A stretch of 64,000 nt of DNA from Oikopleura dioica (Eukaryota > Chordata > Appendicularia > Copelata > Oikopleuridae), in assembly GCA_907165135.1 (NCBI GenBank), contig OU015569.1:6696001-6760000 (forward strand). The letters run 5' to 3'. The notes beneath the pieces are model-generated. The model had not been told where the DNA came from and ran no database searches. It saw only the letters and a program-made list of their open reading frames with translations. Positions 45,602 through 58,169 of this stretch are shown here, piece by piece. The stretch's first letter is position 1, and the number at the start of each line of letters is the position of its first letter. The translations under genes and the position numbers were made by a program.

Positions 45602-46997
45602 ATGCCGAGAATTTTCCGCAGTAACTTGTTCTTCATTCTTCTTGGAATCGTCACATTCTTATTCTTGCGAGAAGTGAAACTCAACATAGGAATGAGATTT
45701 GAAATTCGAGAAGGCGCGATTATTAATTATTTATTAATAATATTGCAGAATGAATTTTAACTCAAAAAAGATGCTGGTCCCGAAAATGATTACGATCCGA
45801 TGGATAAGCTCTCTGATCTGGTGAAAATTTCTTCAGGCCATTCCGCTGAAAAGGAAACAAAAACAGAAGTCGTTGAATCTGCAGGTAGCCCGGCGGTTGT
45901 GGATTATCCGGATCATGGGAAGGCACTGCGCGACGAAAGGCTGGAAATTGTCCCACTGGAGGAGGTTTCAGATGATACTGTTTGGATAATCAATGAGCCA
46001 GACGCCTGCAAGAACAAGGTAGCACCATTTCTTTGAAAATCTTAAACGTGGGAACACTCAGTCGCCCACGATGATCCTCGGAGTTGCAGCTGCGGTTTAC
46101 GCCTTCGAGCGCAGAGAAATAATCCGCCAAACTTGGGGAACGTACGCCAAAACAGAAGATGTCAAGCTCCTCTTCTTCGTTGGCGACAACGGCGATCCAA
46201 ATGTTAACGAGCACCTCAGAAAAGGTAATTCTCTCGACATAAAAGCCGCTGCCTATTCTCAATTTCTAGAGGCCGTCGAGAACCAAGATATTATTCAAGA
46301 GAACTACGTGGAATCATACTGGAACTTGACAAGAAAAACAATTGGTCAGCTGAAATGGACGAAAGAGTTCTGCCCGGGTGCAAAGATTTTGGCTCACTTG
46401 GACGATGACGTGTTCATAGACGTTCCAAAAGTCATAAATGCGCTAACAGTAGATCAGGTGGTGATATAAGGGTTGATTTCCGTTGCTAACGAGCTCCGCT
46501 AGGGATTCACGTCGAAACCGGACTGGGTAGCTTGCATGTGGAAGATGCCCGGTGCCCCAGTCAGAAGAACAGGCAAATACGCAGTAACCAAAGAGGAGTA
46601 CGAGCCAGAAAGATACCCGAGTTCGTGCAATGGCCCTTGCTACTTCATATCTGACGTTGCCAACGAGAAGCTCGTTGAAGAGTCCTACAAGCACGAGGAA
46701 TTCAAGCTTGAGGATATGTACGTCACCGGAGTTCTGAGGTATTCTTATCCGAAGCAAAGTTCTTTATAAATTGATAATTCAGGGACGAAAATAGCATTCC
46801 CATTTTCGGCATTCCAAAAGGGCAGTTTCTCTGTCAACATTTAGGCAAGAAAAATCTCATGCACTCAGACGTTGTTTACAAAGAAGAAACAGGTACATTC
46901 AGCGTATTCGATTTCACAGTGAATCTATCTTTCTTTAGTCGAAGAGCGAATGTGGAAAGCCTGGGAGCTCTACGGCCCAGGCGGCGAACTCAACTAA
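45602..46997 (+). CDS. Beta-1,3-glycosyltransferase (GT31, galactosyl/GlcNAc-transferase type)
   Basis: Exons 45602-45689, 45771-46018, 46062-46457, 46503-46738, 46783-46892 and 46939-46997; 1137 bp in frame, 378 aa. The first intron (45690-45770) fits only GA-AG; the others are GT-AG. Type II Golgi topology: short cytosolic end, membrane anchor (LFFILLGIVTFLFL), acidic stem, then the catalytic domain. Motifs: RREIIRQTWGTY (cf. RxxIRxTW), LLFFVGD, YWNLTRKTIGQLKW (cf. Y.NLTlKt), the metal-binding HLDDDVFIDV, GPCYFISD (cf. GxxYvlS), and LEDMYVTGVL (cf. EDVyvG). The family transfers Gal or GlcNAc in beta-1,3 linkage to glycoprotein or glycolipid acceptors. The exact donor cannot be told from sequence. 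Mucin-type glycosylation is a plausible role. Confidence 0.92.
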
Positions 46998-49560
46998 AAG
47001 AAACAGTTCAAGCACTAATTTAACCAAGAAAAGCTGCCAACTTTAATATTTCCTGCCATATTTCATTTACTTGCGTGTGTAACTATATATATTGTTATTC
47101 AACAAAAACAAAAAAAAAAGATTCGAAAAATCTCTTCCTTGTTATCAAATTCAGTTCATTGCGCCTGACAGTTGAAAGATGTTTTATTGTTAGAATCCTC
47201 TTCCTTGATATCATTGATATCAAATCAAATTCAGGTGATCGCGCTAATCAGTTCAAAAGACGTTTTATACAGAAAAAATCTAGAATTATCTGAGATGAAA
47301 CTTTATTTTATTGACTTGTTTATTACCGAGAATAATGGCCTTATCAATGTATAGAGAAAACAGCGCAGCTGGACGGATAAGTAAAAATTATCGAATGTGT
47401 TTGTTGTCGGCAGCAGACGTTGAGCCAAGCTAGTCAGCTTCGGTATTATTGTAGATGCAAATGTTTCAAGGCTCAATCATCCGTGAACGTTACTCATCCT
47501 CAACACATCTGCACAACCCTAATCATATTAAGAAGCTGCTCCAACCGGTGGCTCCTTTTCGCGCCAGAGTTTCTTGCGCTTCTTAAAACAAGTATATTTG
47601 TCAGAAAAACTCTTTGAGTATATATTTAAAAGTAAGAAAATGACTTTTGGCGTAAAAGACTAACTTTTGGTAATTTTCCAAACAATTTTTAGAAAAATTA
47701 AAGTGATTTATATAAACAGGAATTCAGACTTCAAATACCTGCTCGTGGCAATTTTCCAATCACTGAAGCATATGAGCATTCAGTCGAGTTGGCGATGAAG
47801 ATCAAAGGTCTTGATATTTTAAAAGACCGTTTAGCAGAGATAAATTTAACGGGGCCAGCGTAAAATCATTACGAACCGCGTCATCACGATTTCTCGAGGA
47901 ATAAATGCAAATAATATTATATCATGTCGATTGAGATTTCTAGCAGTTATAAACGCGTTTTTGAGTTAATTAAAAAAGCGAAGGAAAAAGGTCATACTGC
48001 GGATAAAATAGAAAAAAGGTCAAACACGATGATTGATTCAAACTAAGGAAGCACGCTTTATAAAATTATCAAAAAATGATCGAGCAGTAAATTCCCATTC
48101 GCGGTTGAGTTCATCATTGGCAACTGTCTAAGGAGTGGGAATGAAAGAAGCATAAAATTCTCGCTGTTAATGAAGTGTGCTTTTGAGGACATGGCCACGT
48201 GATCGATGCGTTTACTCGTAATAATCGCGCGCTGTGCCCGATTTGTCATGGTTCCTCATTTGAAACAACAGAAAAGAAAAAAGAAGAAGATTAATGACGA
48301 ATTTCGATTTTTTATTTCAGAAATTTGATCCCTTTGATCTCGCACCCCATGGGAAGTCTCGCCTCCCAATCCCTCTCTCCATGGGGCACCGCGACTGAGT
48401 GCAATCGAGGCCACTTCTCGTCTTTTAGAAACGCTCAAAAACCGTAATTTGGATTATCATTTTTATGAAAGCCTTTTGTGGAGTCAAGAATCACCAAATC
48501 TTATTTTAAATATATCTCATCAGGAAGAAAAATATCCCCACAAACTTTGATCTAATTTCGCTTGATTGCAAGAACCAATTTTTAAAGCTAAGAGAAGCTG
48601 TCCATTCTGGACGTTTCTCATCCAAATTTTGACTTGGTAAGCTATAGAGCTCGTAAAAATTTCGTTTTGGCGGGAAAATTTTTCCGCCCCATCGAGCGCG
48701 GACTTTCTTTCAAGCTAGAATTCAAGGACAAAACCACCGGAATCGGATTTGATGTTTTTTTGATCTTGAGATTTTCGGTTTTAGATTTCAACCAAAAATA
48801 GGACAGTATCGAAGATTTCAAAAAGCTGCTTATGAAAATCGCTCTCGAGCCTGGTCTAAGCTTGCTCCTGTTGAACACAGTAATTCTTAGTTGCTTCAAT
48901 CAGGGGAAAATTTTTGACGTAAAAAGATTATTTTCCACTCTTTTCATTGATGTATTCAGCATCTTTTTTCGCCTCCATGGCGGCTTTTCAAATTCTCGGC
49001 TATTCAAAGGCCTGTTTAACAACTGCTGTAAGGAAGTTGATAATTTCAGAGCACGCACAATTTCGCCACCCAGTTCTCAATGAAACAGTGCCTGATTTCA
49101 GGCTGGAAAATATTTGCTCGCAGCGTAAATCACCGCCACTCGTAAACTCTGACTGATGAAATTACATTACTGCTTCAGTCAGAAATCAGCGCAAACATGC
49201 CCAAACTTGCCAGTAAGCATAACTCATTCTCGGTTTTCTCGAGCTGGAAGAGCCCTTGAGTTCGAATCCACCCCAAAGAGGGTTTTTCTCGAAAAGTTGG
49301 CACCAATCTGTTCGCGTTTTTTTGTCCGATCTTGGCAGCGAGTCTCCAAAAGTGCATTCTTCCCCCCCCGCAATATTCTTATTGTAACGATATATGTTTA
49401 TATATGATAATTATTTACGCAAAAATAGTTTTTTATCTAGTATTTTGATAATTAATTTTATTAATTATTGAAAATGTTCAAATCTAGAGATTGCCCGCAC
49501 TAGAGTCTCAAGTTTCAATTTGCTGAAGAATACAAGTTGCAATTTTTTCATTGAAACTCC
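46998..49560. other. Gene-poor region, no gene supported
   Basis: AT-rich. A 40-codon plus ORF at 47924-48046 (MSIEISSSYKRVFELIKKAK...) is protein-like but isolated. A short direct duplication of (T)CTTCCTTG/TATCA-type sequence lies around 47135-47250. No other structure was recognised. Confidence 0.35.
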
Positions 49561-49563
49561 CCC

Positions 49564-49962
49564 TTGAGAAGTCTAAACAAGTCAGGATTTGGTGGGATTG
49601 GCGCTTCTTGGGTTGATTCACAGCGCGTAGCCAGGCTTCCCGCGCTCGATGCGCGCGGCGACGAACAGCGCCGCATCGTGGCCGTAGTGGCTCAAGCCTT
49701 TCTTGAAAATTGTCGCTGCCCCGGGCAAATCGTGCGCAGCGGAGCGAGTCACCCGCCACGACTGAAACGACGAAAATATTCGAAATTTTTGAAAAATAAA
49801 AAAAAAATTGGCGGACGAGAAAACGCGCGCACAACGCGACGCAGATTGCGCTTTAGAGATCTCATCCAAGAAGATTATCAGAAGACAGAACTTTTACGGA
49901 AAGAAACAGGCGGAGAAAAACGGAGAAAAACGAAACAATTACCAGAACCTTTTGGTAAGTGA
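49564..49962 (+). other. Overlapping open frames on both strands, one possibly coding
   Basis: A GC-rich island in AT-rich DNA. Plus: a basic 132-codon frame ending RKTKQLPEPFG at a perfect donor (GTAAGT, 49955). Minus: 49763-49618 gives DLPGAATIFKKGLSHYGHDA ... RGKPGYAL and a stop, preceded by an acceptor (TTTCAG) and, further upstream, possible starts at about 49872 (MDEISK) or 49865. The minus reading has better amino-acid composition and could be a short two-exon mitochondrial-type protein, but I cannot name it. Only one strand is likely real. Confidence 0.35.
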
Positions 49963-52900
49963 TCAATTGATCTGCATGTTTTAGTTGTTAGAATTTTTAT
50001 AATTAACTTTGAAAGGGTGTCGTTAGAAATTTGATAAGTGATTCGAGCTGATACGGTACTCGAGCAAATGGTGCGTCCTTGGCGTCTTTAGTTTGCCAAA
50101 AAGTCAAAAGATGCTCTGTGTATTTATTGGGACAATAGAGGCTGTGTGTGTATTTTCGATTTAGAGCGTATCTCGTCCACTAAAAACAGTAATTTTGATT
50201 TGTGTCCGTTCCAAGTGTAAGCGAGTTGCTGGTGCTCGAACGAGCTTGAGATTCAAGCCCAAGTGCTGCGAGGAGGATGCTCAGGCCAGGCTAAATCCGC
50301 CCGATAGTAGGCAATATTCATTCTCACTTCCAACCAAGGCGGAGTCGCCTAATCAGCGATACCGGCAATTCAACACATGATAGCTATTTACTACTCACTA
50401 TTGACGTCCGCCTTTTTCACATCGGTTGAGAACGTTGGGTAGTTTTACAAAAATAAGCGGAAATTAATTGTCTGCCGCTGATTTGGCTGGCGAAGACAGG
50501 CGAAAAGGGCAATTCTGTGAGTAGTTATCTAATTATAGTGCGAGTCAAAATCGCCATGGTCAGAGAGCCTTAATTTTAATTCTCCACCATAAACTCCCTC
50601 TTGATTGACGTAAACAGGAGACTTTTGCTATTTTGATTCTGCGGCTTTTGATTTTGCGAAAGAATCACTCCATCCACAGAAAGTGAAATGCTTATTACGA
50701 GCCAAAATTGGTTCTGAATTCAATTTACTCGCACCTGAAACCCCCTTTATGTAACTTGGACTAGCGATTTTCGATTGAGCCAAAGTTCAAGTAACTGAGC
50801 TCGTCTGACTTAGATAAATAAGACCACAATGACCACTCGATCCGTATTTCGAACTAGGCCCATCAAGAAGCCCAATCTACTTCAAACATTGCTTTTCAAA
50901 CAGCAGGCCAAAAGTGTTACCATCGGAGTTGTATGACCTACAGGGAGATAAGCTAGTTCGATATGGATCAATAGAATTTTATGGTGGAACGCGACCCGGT
51001 TCCAAATTTGCTCGTCCTAAATTTCCCCGTCCGCCTTTCGAGTTTTGTTTAGTTTTTACTCTTCTTCCATTCATCCCTTTAAAAATGAGAAGGCAAGTAA
51101 ATTTAATGTCCAGAGGCATGGTGCTTTGATCCGTGCGCTCGACCCCTTTGATGTCTCAGGCTTTATTTGTTTGGCTGAAAAACCATCCCCGCTTTTGAAG
51201 AAGCTAGAAATCATTCTCCCTTTCAGTTTCTTTCAGTGTTTATGATCGAGATAGTGCTCAAACCGCAAAGCGTTTTTTCGCTATGGCGAGTATTTACGAG
51301 GAGCGGTGCATTCATTCTACATTCAAACTGCTCAGGTGCCAGCAAAATATCATCACGTGCTTATAATTACCATGCGCTAAAAATTCTAACCGAGGGCAAA
51401 TATCACCCCCAGCTTGAGTTTTAATTCGACTTAATAAAATCGCTCCATTGAGCACGATTCAATACGGATCATACTCAGATTAAACGCTGAATGGGGCGAA
51501 ATCCGTCTCCCGAAAAGTATTCGTTTTAATTTTCTGGTGGAAGCTTGTATTCTAGTGGATTAGAAACTTCGGCTTTTTATTTTGAAGATAGCAAGTGCCT
51601 CGTCGCGTGCCCATTGATCTTCAACCCCGCGATAAGGCTCACTTTTTCATCCCGAGTCGTGATCTACAGCTGACATACAGCGTGAAACTCAGGAACCAGG
51701 AAAACCTGGCGCTGAAATGAATAATATTTGCGTACAAATATTGGCCCCTCACGCAATAGAGAGGGCTAATAGATAGACATAGTTACTCCCAGTATCCACT
51801 CGTCTGTCCATCAAATGAAGTTCTTGGATTCTCATTTTACTTGTCATTCAAACTCGAAATTGACGAAGCTATCATCCCTCTCCTTTTGTGTAGTTAGCCT
51901 GGTTAGTGAAGTGGTAGTTTTTTGACAGTTAATGGCGCGTGAAAATTTTTTCTAAAAATAACCATATATTGGATTTCTCCATAAATCATGAGAAATTGAA
52001 TGAACAGGGTATTAAATCTGAGGATCTTGAAAGAATCGGCCCGCTTAATCCTGGGATGTCGAAAAATTTTAATCCCGTTGTCGAGAAATTTTTCACTACT
52101 GCGTGAGATAGGCCGTCTGCTCTGCAGGCGATTTCAAGGGGACGTCCTTTATTGATTTAAATTACAAATGAGCCCAACTGCTCCCTAGCACACAACCTTT
52201 CGACATTTTGAAATACAGTCGCGCAGCGGGGGTCCCTTTGGGAATATTCAATCGCAGAATTTATAATTTTCTCACCTTTAGAATGCCCCTAAACACGAAA
52301 ATTGAAGGGTAATAAGGTTGGCAGACGGGCAAGCACAAATTAGTATGGTTGGATATATATGGCTTATGCATATGCGATATTAAAGGCGGTAATATGATAA
52401 GCAGTCTATGCATGGGCGACTGTGCGGCAGCAAGCCAGACGCAGCTACTTCCGCTAGCTTCATTCATCGGAAGTCGATGACCTTCGAGTAGTTGCATTTA
52501 CTGCCCGTCAGTGCAAGATAAGTTAAAGCAGAGCCACAAACATAGATAATTAACTTCCGCCTTTGAGTATAAATTTACCGGCTATTATGAGGATAAATAT
52601 CCTCTGCGCTTTATAATTAAAAATTGCAGTAATGCTCAATTAAAATGGCAAGAAGCGGGGGAGTGTATTTTATGAGATTAAGGCGCATTGTTTACGGAAA
52701 TTTTCGAGGGCTAAGGCTTCTTTTGGCCAGGCTAAAAACAATAATTCGGCTAAGTGCGCATGACAACAGGACGAATGATGCCGTGGATAAAGCCTTCGAC
52801 ACGAGGACAAAGGGACTATCGTCGCGTAGTGGCTTTCAATAGCGCTCAACTCCCGTCGTTGCGCTTGCTTCACCTGAACAGACAGAAATCGTATTTGATC

Positions 52901-53386
52901 AAGCCTATGATTTTAATATGGCGAGTAGCGCGACACAATGCCACTAACTCCCGACCAGAAATTTTTATTAACTGCAAGTAGCTTTATTTCCTTTGCCGCT
53001 GAGGTGTCAAGAGGTCAATTGCTAGGGCACTTATCACAACAGCCTGCGTATACTTTGTTATCAAGGAAATTTTGCTTTTCCGAGGTTCAATGTTGCATTG
53101 TCGCGCCCTACATTGCGCATTTTGATTCGCTTTCATCTTCCCCATCTGATGCCGGTGCGTGAAAGATTAGCCGTCACGATCAAAACTTTCTAATGACTGG
53201 CTCTTGGTACCAATTACGGGTGGCACTGATGTCAACGTAATGACACCCTTTCGATTAGCATTAATTCGCATTTTTTTACTCCAAAAGTTTCATTCTAACT
53301 TATCATTTCAGATATGCTGCTGTATCACTGATTTCATTGTTGGATCTCCATAAACAACGAGCATAAGCAAACCTCCCTATCTTATA
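49963..53386. other. 3.4 kb upstream of semaphorin, no gene supported
   Basis: No domain-bearing ORF or repeat seen. Could contain the semaphorin promoter and 5' non-coding exons. Confidence 0.4.
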
Positions 53387-56300
53387 ATGAAGATCCCAAC
53401 TCTACATTTTCTCCTTCCCGTTTTTGTGCTGTGCAGGCTGCCAGACATCAACTTCCCAAAAGACGCCGTCCCGCGCATTCCCTCTTCCGTGCTTGCTGGC
53501 AAGCACGAGCTCTGGTCAACAGCAGGATTCCATCACTTTAAACTTGTCGAGTCTGGCACTCGCACTCGCACTGGCCCTAGCTTTGTTGCTTATGGCGTGG
53601 ACACGATCCGCTTTGAGAACCTCAAGAACCGCGACGACACGACGATTGAATGGAGTGCTCGACCAGAAGATGCAGAGGACTGCAAGTTCGACGAAGAAAA
53701 CCCAGACGAGATATGCCGAAATCATATCAACATTGTAGAACGATGGAATAAAAAAGGTCACTTCCTTGTCTGTGGAACAAATGCACGAAGGCCTAAATGC
53801 CGCATTTATGATCTCAGCTCGGACGAGCCACTGGCAGACATACAAGCAAAGGCGATGGAGACGGAAATGGACGCCCCAATGACACAAGCCGAGCCTGGAA
53901 AGTCAATCAAAGTTGAGTTTGTCAAAAACAGCGACAAGAAAAACTTTATGTTCTTTGCCAAAGAATTAGAAAAGGGCGGTGCTTTGAGCCGCACAACTCC
54001 GTCAGGTGATTCATTTTCACCGGAAGGTTTTTGGCCCTGAAAGACGGTGCGCTCTCCTCATCCGGACCGGTTCGTTTTATCAAAATGATTGACCTGGAGG
54101 AGCACGTGATGATATTTTTCACCGAAGTGCTTTCTGATGGAGAAACTGCCAGTCGCGTCGCCACTATCTGCAAGAATGACGACGGTGGAAGTCTCTCTGT
54201 GCTTACGAAAAAGTTTACTACCTTCATCAAGACATCTCTGACTTGTCCAGTGAAAGACGACTTTTCCTTCAGGTAATTATTATCAAAAATCGTTCACAAT
54301 TATTGAATCACTACGGAATTATCAATCCCGGTAGTATTAAAATTTTCCAACTACAGCTATGCTAAAAAGATAAATGCTCAATATGAGGGTCAGCTATTTG
54401 CCATGGAAAGGCCATATTTGCTCACATTGAGGAACCCAAGAGCCCTACAAGGGCTCATTGTTTTTGCTTTTACTATCCGATAGTATCTTTTTTTTGTGTC
54501 CTGGACATGTGGGATCCGATTTGCGCGCTTATCGCCACTCAGTGGACTATATAACTGGTCACTCTTAAATCCCCCGATAGCACAAGTGCCTGGCGCATCT
54601 ATTCCCCTCCCCAGAATCGTCACCCAAATCCCATTGGGCTAACTCCAAGCTTAACTCGTTCTCCCACGGATATTGCGACGCTTCTCCGTGTCTAAGCCAC
54701 ATTTGAGCCGTATATTTGACATTGAGCTTAATATAAGGACCAGTCGAAATTAGTTAGGAGAACTTATATTTGATCAGAAGATGATTCTGTTTGAGCCATT
54801 TATCTTATTTTTTGTTTACTGAGTGCGTTAGCAGGCTCCTCAAGTATTCCATTTTGTCGTTGGTAAAGAGCGTCAATATGCTCTCTGAATGGGCGACAAT
54901 TAGGCCCGCAAATGGCCGGCTAGGGCTGTAAGGCGCCACGTAAATTGATATATAAAAACAATTCTGCCAGCTTAACAATTCAATTTCAGCATCATGACCG
55001 CCGTATCCGACACAATCGAGATTAACGGGGCCGAGTCTATTCTCGTCAGCTTCACCAGCAGTCACGGTATTCCCGGCTCTAACGTCTGTGCCTTTGCTAT
55101 CGACGAAATCAAGGATGCCTTATTTGGAACGGGGGTTGATTTCGAAGACGCACAAGAGTTAAACCCCTGGAAAAATGCGCCTCGGGAAAATCCTGCAAGC
55201 TGCCTTGTGCCAGCAACAAGTTCCTATCAGTACTTGCAATACATTGAACGGAGCGCATCACTTTCCGACCATACGCCGAAGGCAATCGACGGGAGCCACT
55301 TTCTCATCCGAACAACGTTTTCAAAACCAGAAGATCGAGACCTTATCACGCAGTTGGAGATCCAGAAGCTCAATTCCAACAACGAAACCGCAATCGTCGT
55401 GATGGCAACTACCAATGGCAAGCTTTTGCGCGGGATTCTTAAACTTCGAAATGTCGAACGAAACAAACTCACTGCCGAGATCCGCCGCTTTGAGCTTCTC
55501 AGTGAAACCGATCTTTTCCTTCCCGAAGAGTGTCACGAAGGAGGAAGAGAGATTGAGGATCTTCAACTTTACGGCTCTACTGGTGGCATCAGCTCAAAGA
55601 CCGATATCTTTGTTTCCATGCCAGGTTGTGCGGTTAAGCTTTCGACCGACAGGATTTGCGCCAGCTTTGATTGTAAAATCGCATGCGATTCGAGTGGCGA
55701 TCCAGGCTGTTCGTGGAACGAAAAAGATACAGAATGTTCATACTCATCGGAATTAATGCCCAGATCATCAACCTATCAATTATTTTCTACCTGTCCTAAG
55801 AAAAATGGAGATGCGTATCGCCCAGTCTCATCTTCTCCTGTTTTCAAGTCACCAGTTGTTGAGTCCGATGAAAGTTTTGCGCCAGTTCAAAGCCCTAACG
55901 ATGGCATAAGCTCGGAAACAATCGTCGACGGCACCAGTGGCCAAGCGGAGGCAGCAAATCCAGATGAAGGATCAGTCAATAGTACTACCATATTGCTTGT
56001 TGTTATGCTCGTCGTTGGTATACTTATTGGCGGGGTATTCCAGTTTGTTATCAAGAAGTGTGCAAAAACAGGAGGAAATGGCGAAAAAGTACCAGAAGTG
56101 GACGTTAACCTAGATGGTATGGGCCCAAACATGATGACAGCTGGTGGTTATGCTATTGGTGGAAATGGCACACTCCATCGTCAAAGAAGCGAGCGACATC
56201 CTAGCGTTTACGAAAATCAGCAGCGAGTCGAATCAACGTCATCTGACTCGTCACGGGACTCCGGAATAAAGAGCTCAGAAGAGGAAGCGATGATTCCTTC

Positions 56301-57200
56301 CTCCCGTCGCGACTTCGAGTACAAGATCGGGTTCAACAATGGAGTCGGCACAACAGGGCGGATGCGCGAGCGACCAAAATATTTGAACACTGGTGTCGTT
56401 GGTGGTGGGCACAATACACTCGGCCACCAGCAAATTTATTACACACAAGCACGCCCCTCGCGCAATGGAAATGCACAGAACAATCTCAGTGGTTCTACAA
56501 ATTTCTTGACAACGTCCTCATCAAAGACACCGACGAGCACGACGCCTGGCATGTCTACTTTGGGTGGAGCGCCTAAGCCGAAACTAGGAACCTCAAGCCT
56601 CCGACATTACAACACCGTCGGTCATCGACCAGCTTACCATCGAAGCGAATCATGTCCAAGACCAGGCGCCTATCAACAGGTACTTTTTCATCATAATTTT
56701 CGGGCATTTATGCCGCATAATAACTTATAATAACTTCTATATTTTCCAAGTGTTAAAAATAATTCAGGTTGCGAATTCCCCAACGCGTGGAAATCAACAC
56801 TACCCCATCTTACGCTCCAATTCCAAAAATTTCGCGGTGTCTTCCGACAATCCCGCCAATATATACAACATATCTACCATTAACATCGATATCGAGCCGC
56901 ACGCAACATCGCCGCCGACGTCGACTAGTGGCTACAACTGGCCAGGAAGCTATCAGCAAAACAATGTTAGCCATTATGCTACTCTTCCTAAGGTAAGAAT
57001 TCGCTAATTTGATGTGTAATTGATGTGAACGTATAGGGTCAGAAAAGAGCTCAAATACGTCGTACTCCTTCAACGTCAAATGGTACACTGCCGAGAAATC
57101 AGAAGCCGATTCCTGTTCTCCCTCCAACGGTAAATTACTTTTCACTTGTGAATAAATTTAAGTATTATTTTAGGTGAGCCACGTTTTTGGCGAAACATAA
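53387..57200 (+). CDS. SEMA6-like: Transmembrane semaphorin, class 6-like
   Basis: Exons 53387-54005, 54044-54272, 54990-56679, 56768-56992, 57037-57129 and 57174-57200; GT-AG, 2883 bp in frame, 960 aa. Signal peptide MKIPTLHFLLPVFVLC, then a sema domain: ECRNHI-type Cys region (EICRNHINIV), LVCGTNARRPKC, FIKMIDLEEHVMIFF (cf. vyFFFrE), ASRVATICKNDDGG, FTTFIKTSLTCPV, SDTIEINGAESILVSFTSS and PGSNVCAFAIDEI. The motif order and spacing fit class 6 (no Ig domain). A PSI domain follows (RICASFDCKIACDSSGDPGC), then a Ser/Pro linker, one transmembrane helix (ILLVVMLVVGILIGGVFQFV) and a ~340-residue low-complexity cytoplasmic tail. It acts as a plexin ligand or receptor in cell guidance. The 717 bp intron 54273-54989 is unusually long here. 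AATAAA at 57209. Confidence 0.93.
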
Positions 57201-57741
57201 AATAGACGAATAAAGAAAGTTAAAATTTATTCTTCATCGTTTCTAAGGTAAGCTGCATATCTTTGTTTTCTTGCTGACAGTTTATTTTAGTTCATGGCCG
57301 GTCCATATTTATTATATTCACATCTCGACAGCTTGCTTGCTACCAACTGACCCTACTACTAGAAAAATTCTAGCATCCGCTGTTCCCACTCTTACTTTAC
57401 TCAATGCCCGAGCTCTCCTTCGATAGGATTTCAGAGCTCCATTCGTCTATTCAAGTACTGCTCAACCTTATCAAAAAACGCACCATAAGTGACTTTAACT
57501 AAAATGCCTTCTTGAGTGCGACTATTAACGAACCCATTTCCTCAACTTCAGCAAACTTGTACGAAAACCAGTATAAAAAGAACCAACTTATGAAAATATA
57601 TGCTATGCCTATCGCTCCGACAATGCATTTCCCCTTCTATTCTTGTTCTCTTCCGAAATACACTTAAAATTTATTTGTTGCCGTTTTGTTATGCAGGGAA
57701 AAAACGACTAAAATACTCCACTGAAAGTGAGCATCAATTCG
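57201..57741. other. 3' flank of semaphorin
   Basis: Contains the poly(A) signal (57209) and AT-rich spacer up to the piggyBac-type element. No gene seen. Confidence 0.45.
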
Positions 57742-57745
57742 TTAA

Positions 57746-58140
57746 GGGGGTAGAACTAGATTTTTGGAAAAAACGTGATTTTCGGAAGGCACTTTAAATA
57801 AGAAAAACCTGTTTTTACTTATGATTACGCAATTTCCTCAAAAATGTTGCTAGATAAATGGTTAAACTATCTTAAAATGAGATTTAAAAAACTTGGCTAG
57901 TCACGTGACTCGAGAAATTTGAGGACGCGAATACGCTAAAATTGCGATTTTCAAAGAGGTGGGTTGACGTTTCGCTCTCTAGCGCCAAAATGTGTTGACG
58001 AAAAAAAATTTTAAGAAAAATGTTGTTAGATCTAGGTTTGTTCTATCTTCAGCCGAAGAGAGAATTTGAAAATCTAAGCTCTCCTGGCTTTGAGCGCCGG
58101 TCTAGAATTGCCTATTTTCAAAAAACCTAGTTCTACCCCC
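57746..58140. mobile_element. piggyBac-type MITE with TTAA target site
   Basis: Begins GGGGGTAGAACTAG and ends with its reverse complement CTAGTTCTACCCCC. TTAA borders it on both sides (57742-57745, 58141-58144), the exact target site of piggyBac transposons. About 395 bp, no ORF, so non-autonomous. It ends ~26 bp beyond the CREB stop codon and so probably lies in, or next to, that gene's 3' UTR. Confidence 0.85.
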
Positions 58141-58169
58141 TTAATCGCTATGGACAGAGTTTTTGGTTT

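Noticed and set aside
54273-54989. A possible extra semaphorin exon near 54359-54410
   Set aside because: It would keep frame, but would interrupt a stretch that aligns without gaps to class 6 semaphorins (FSF joined to SIMTAVSDTIEIN) and needs a GC donor.
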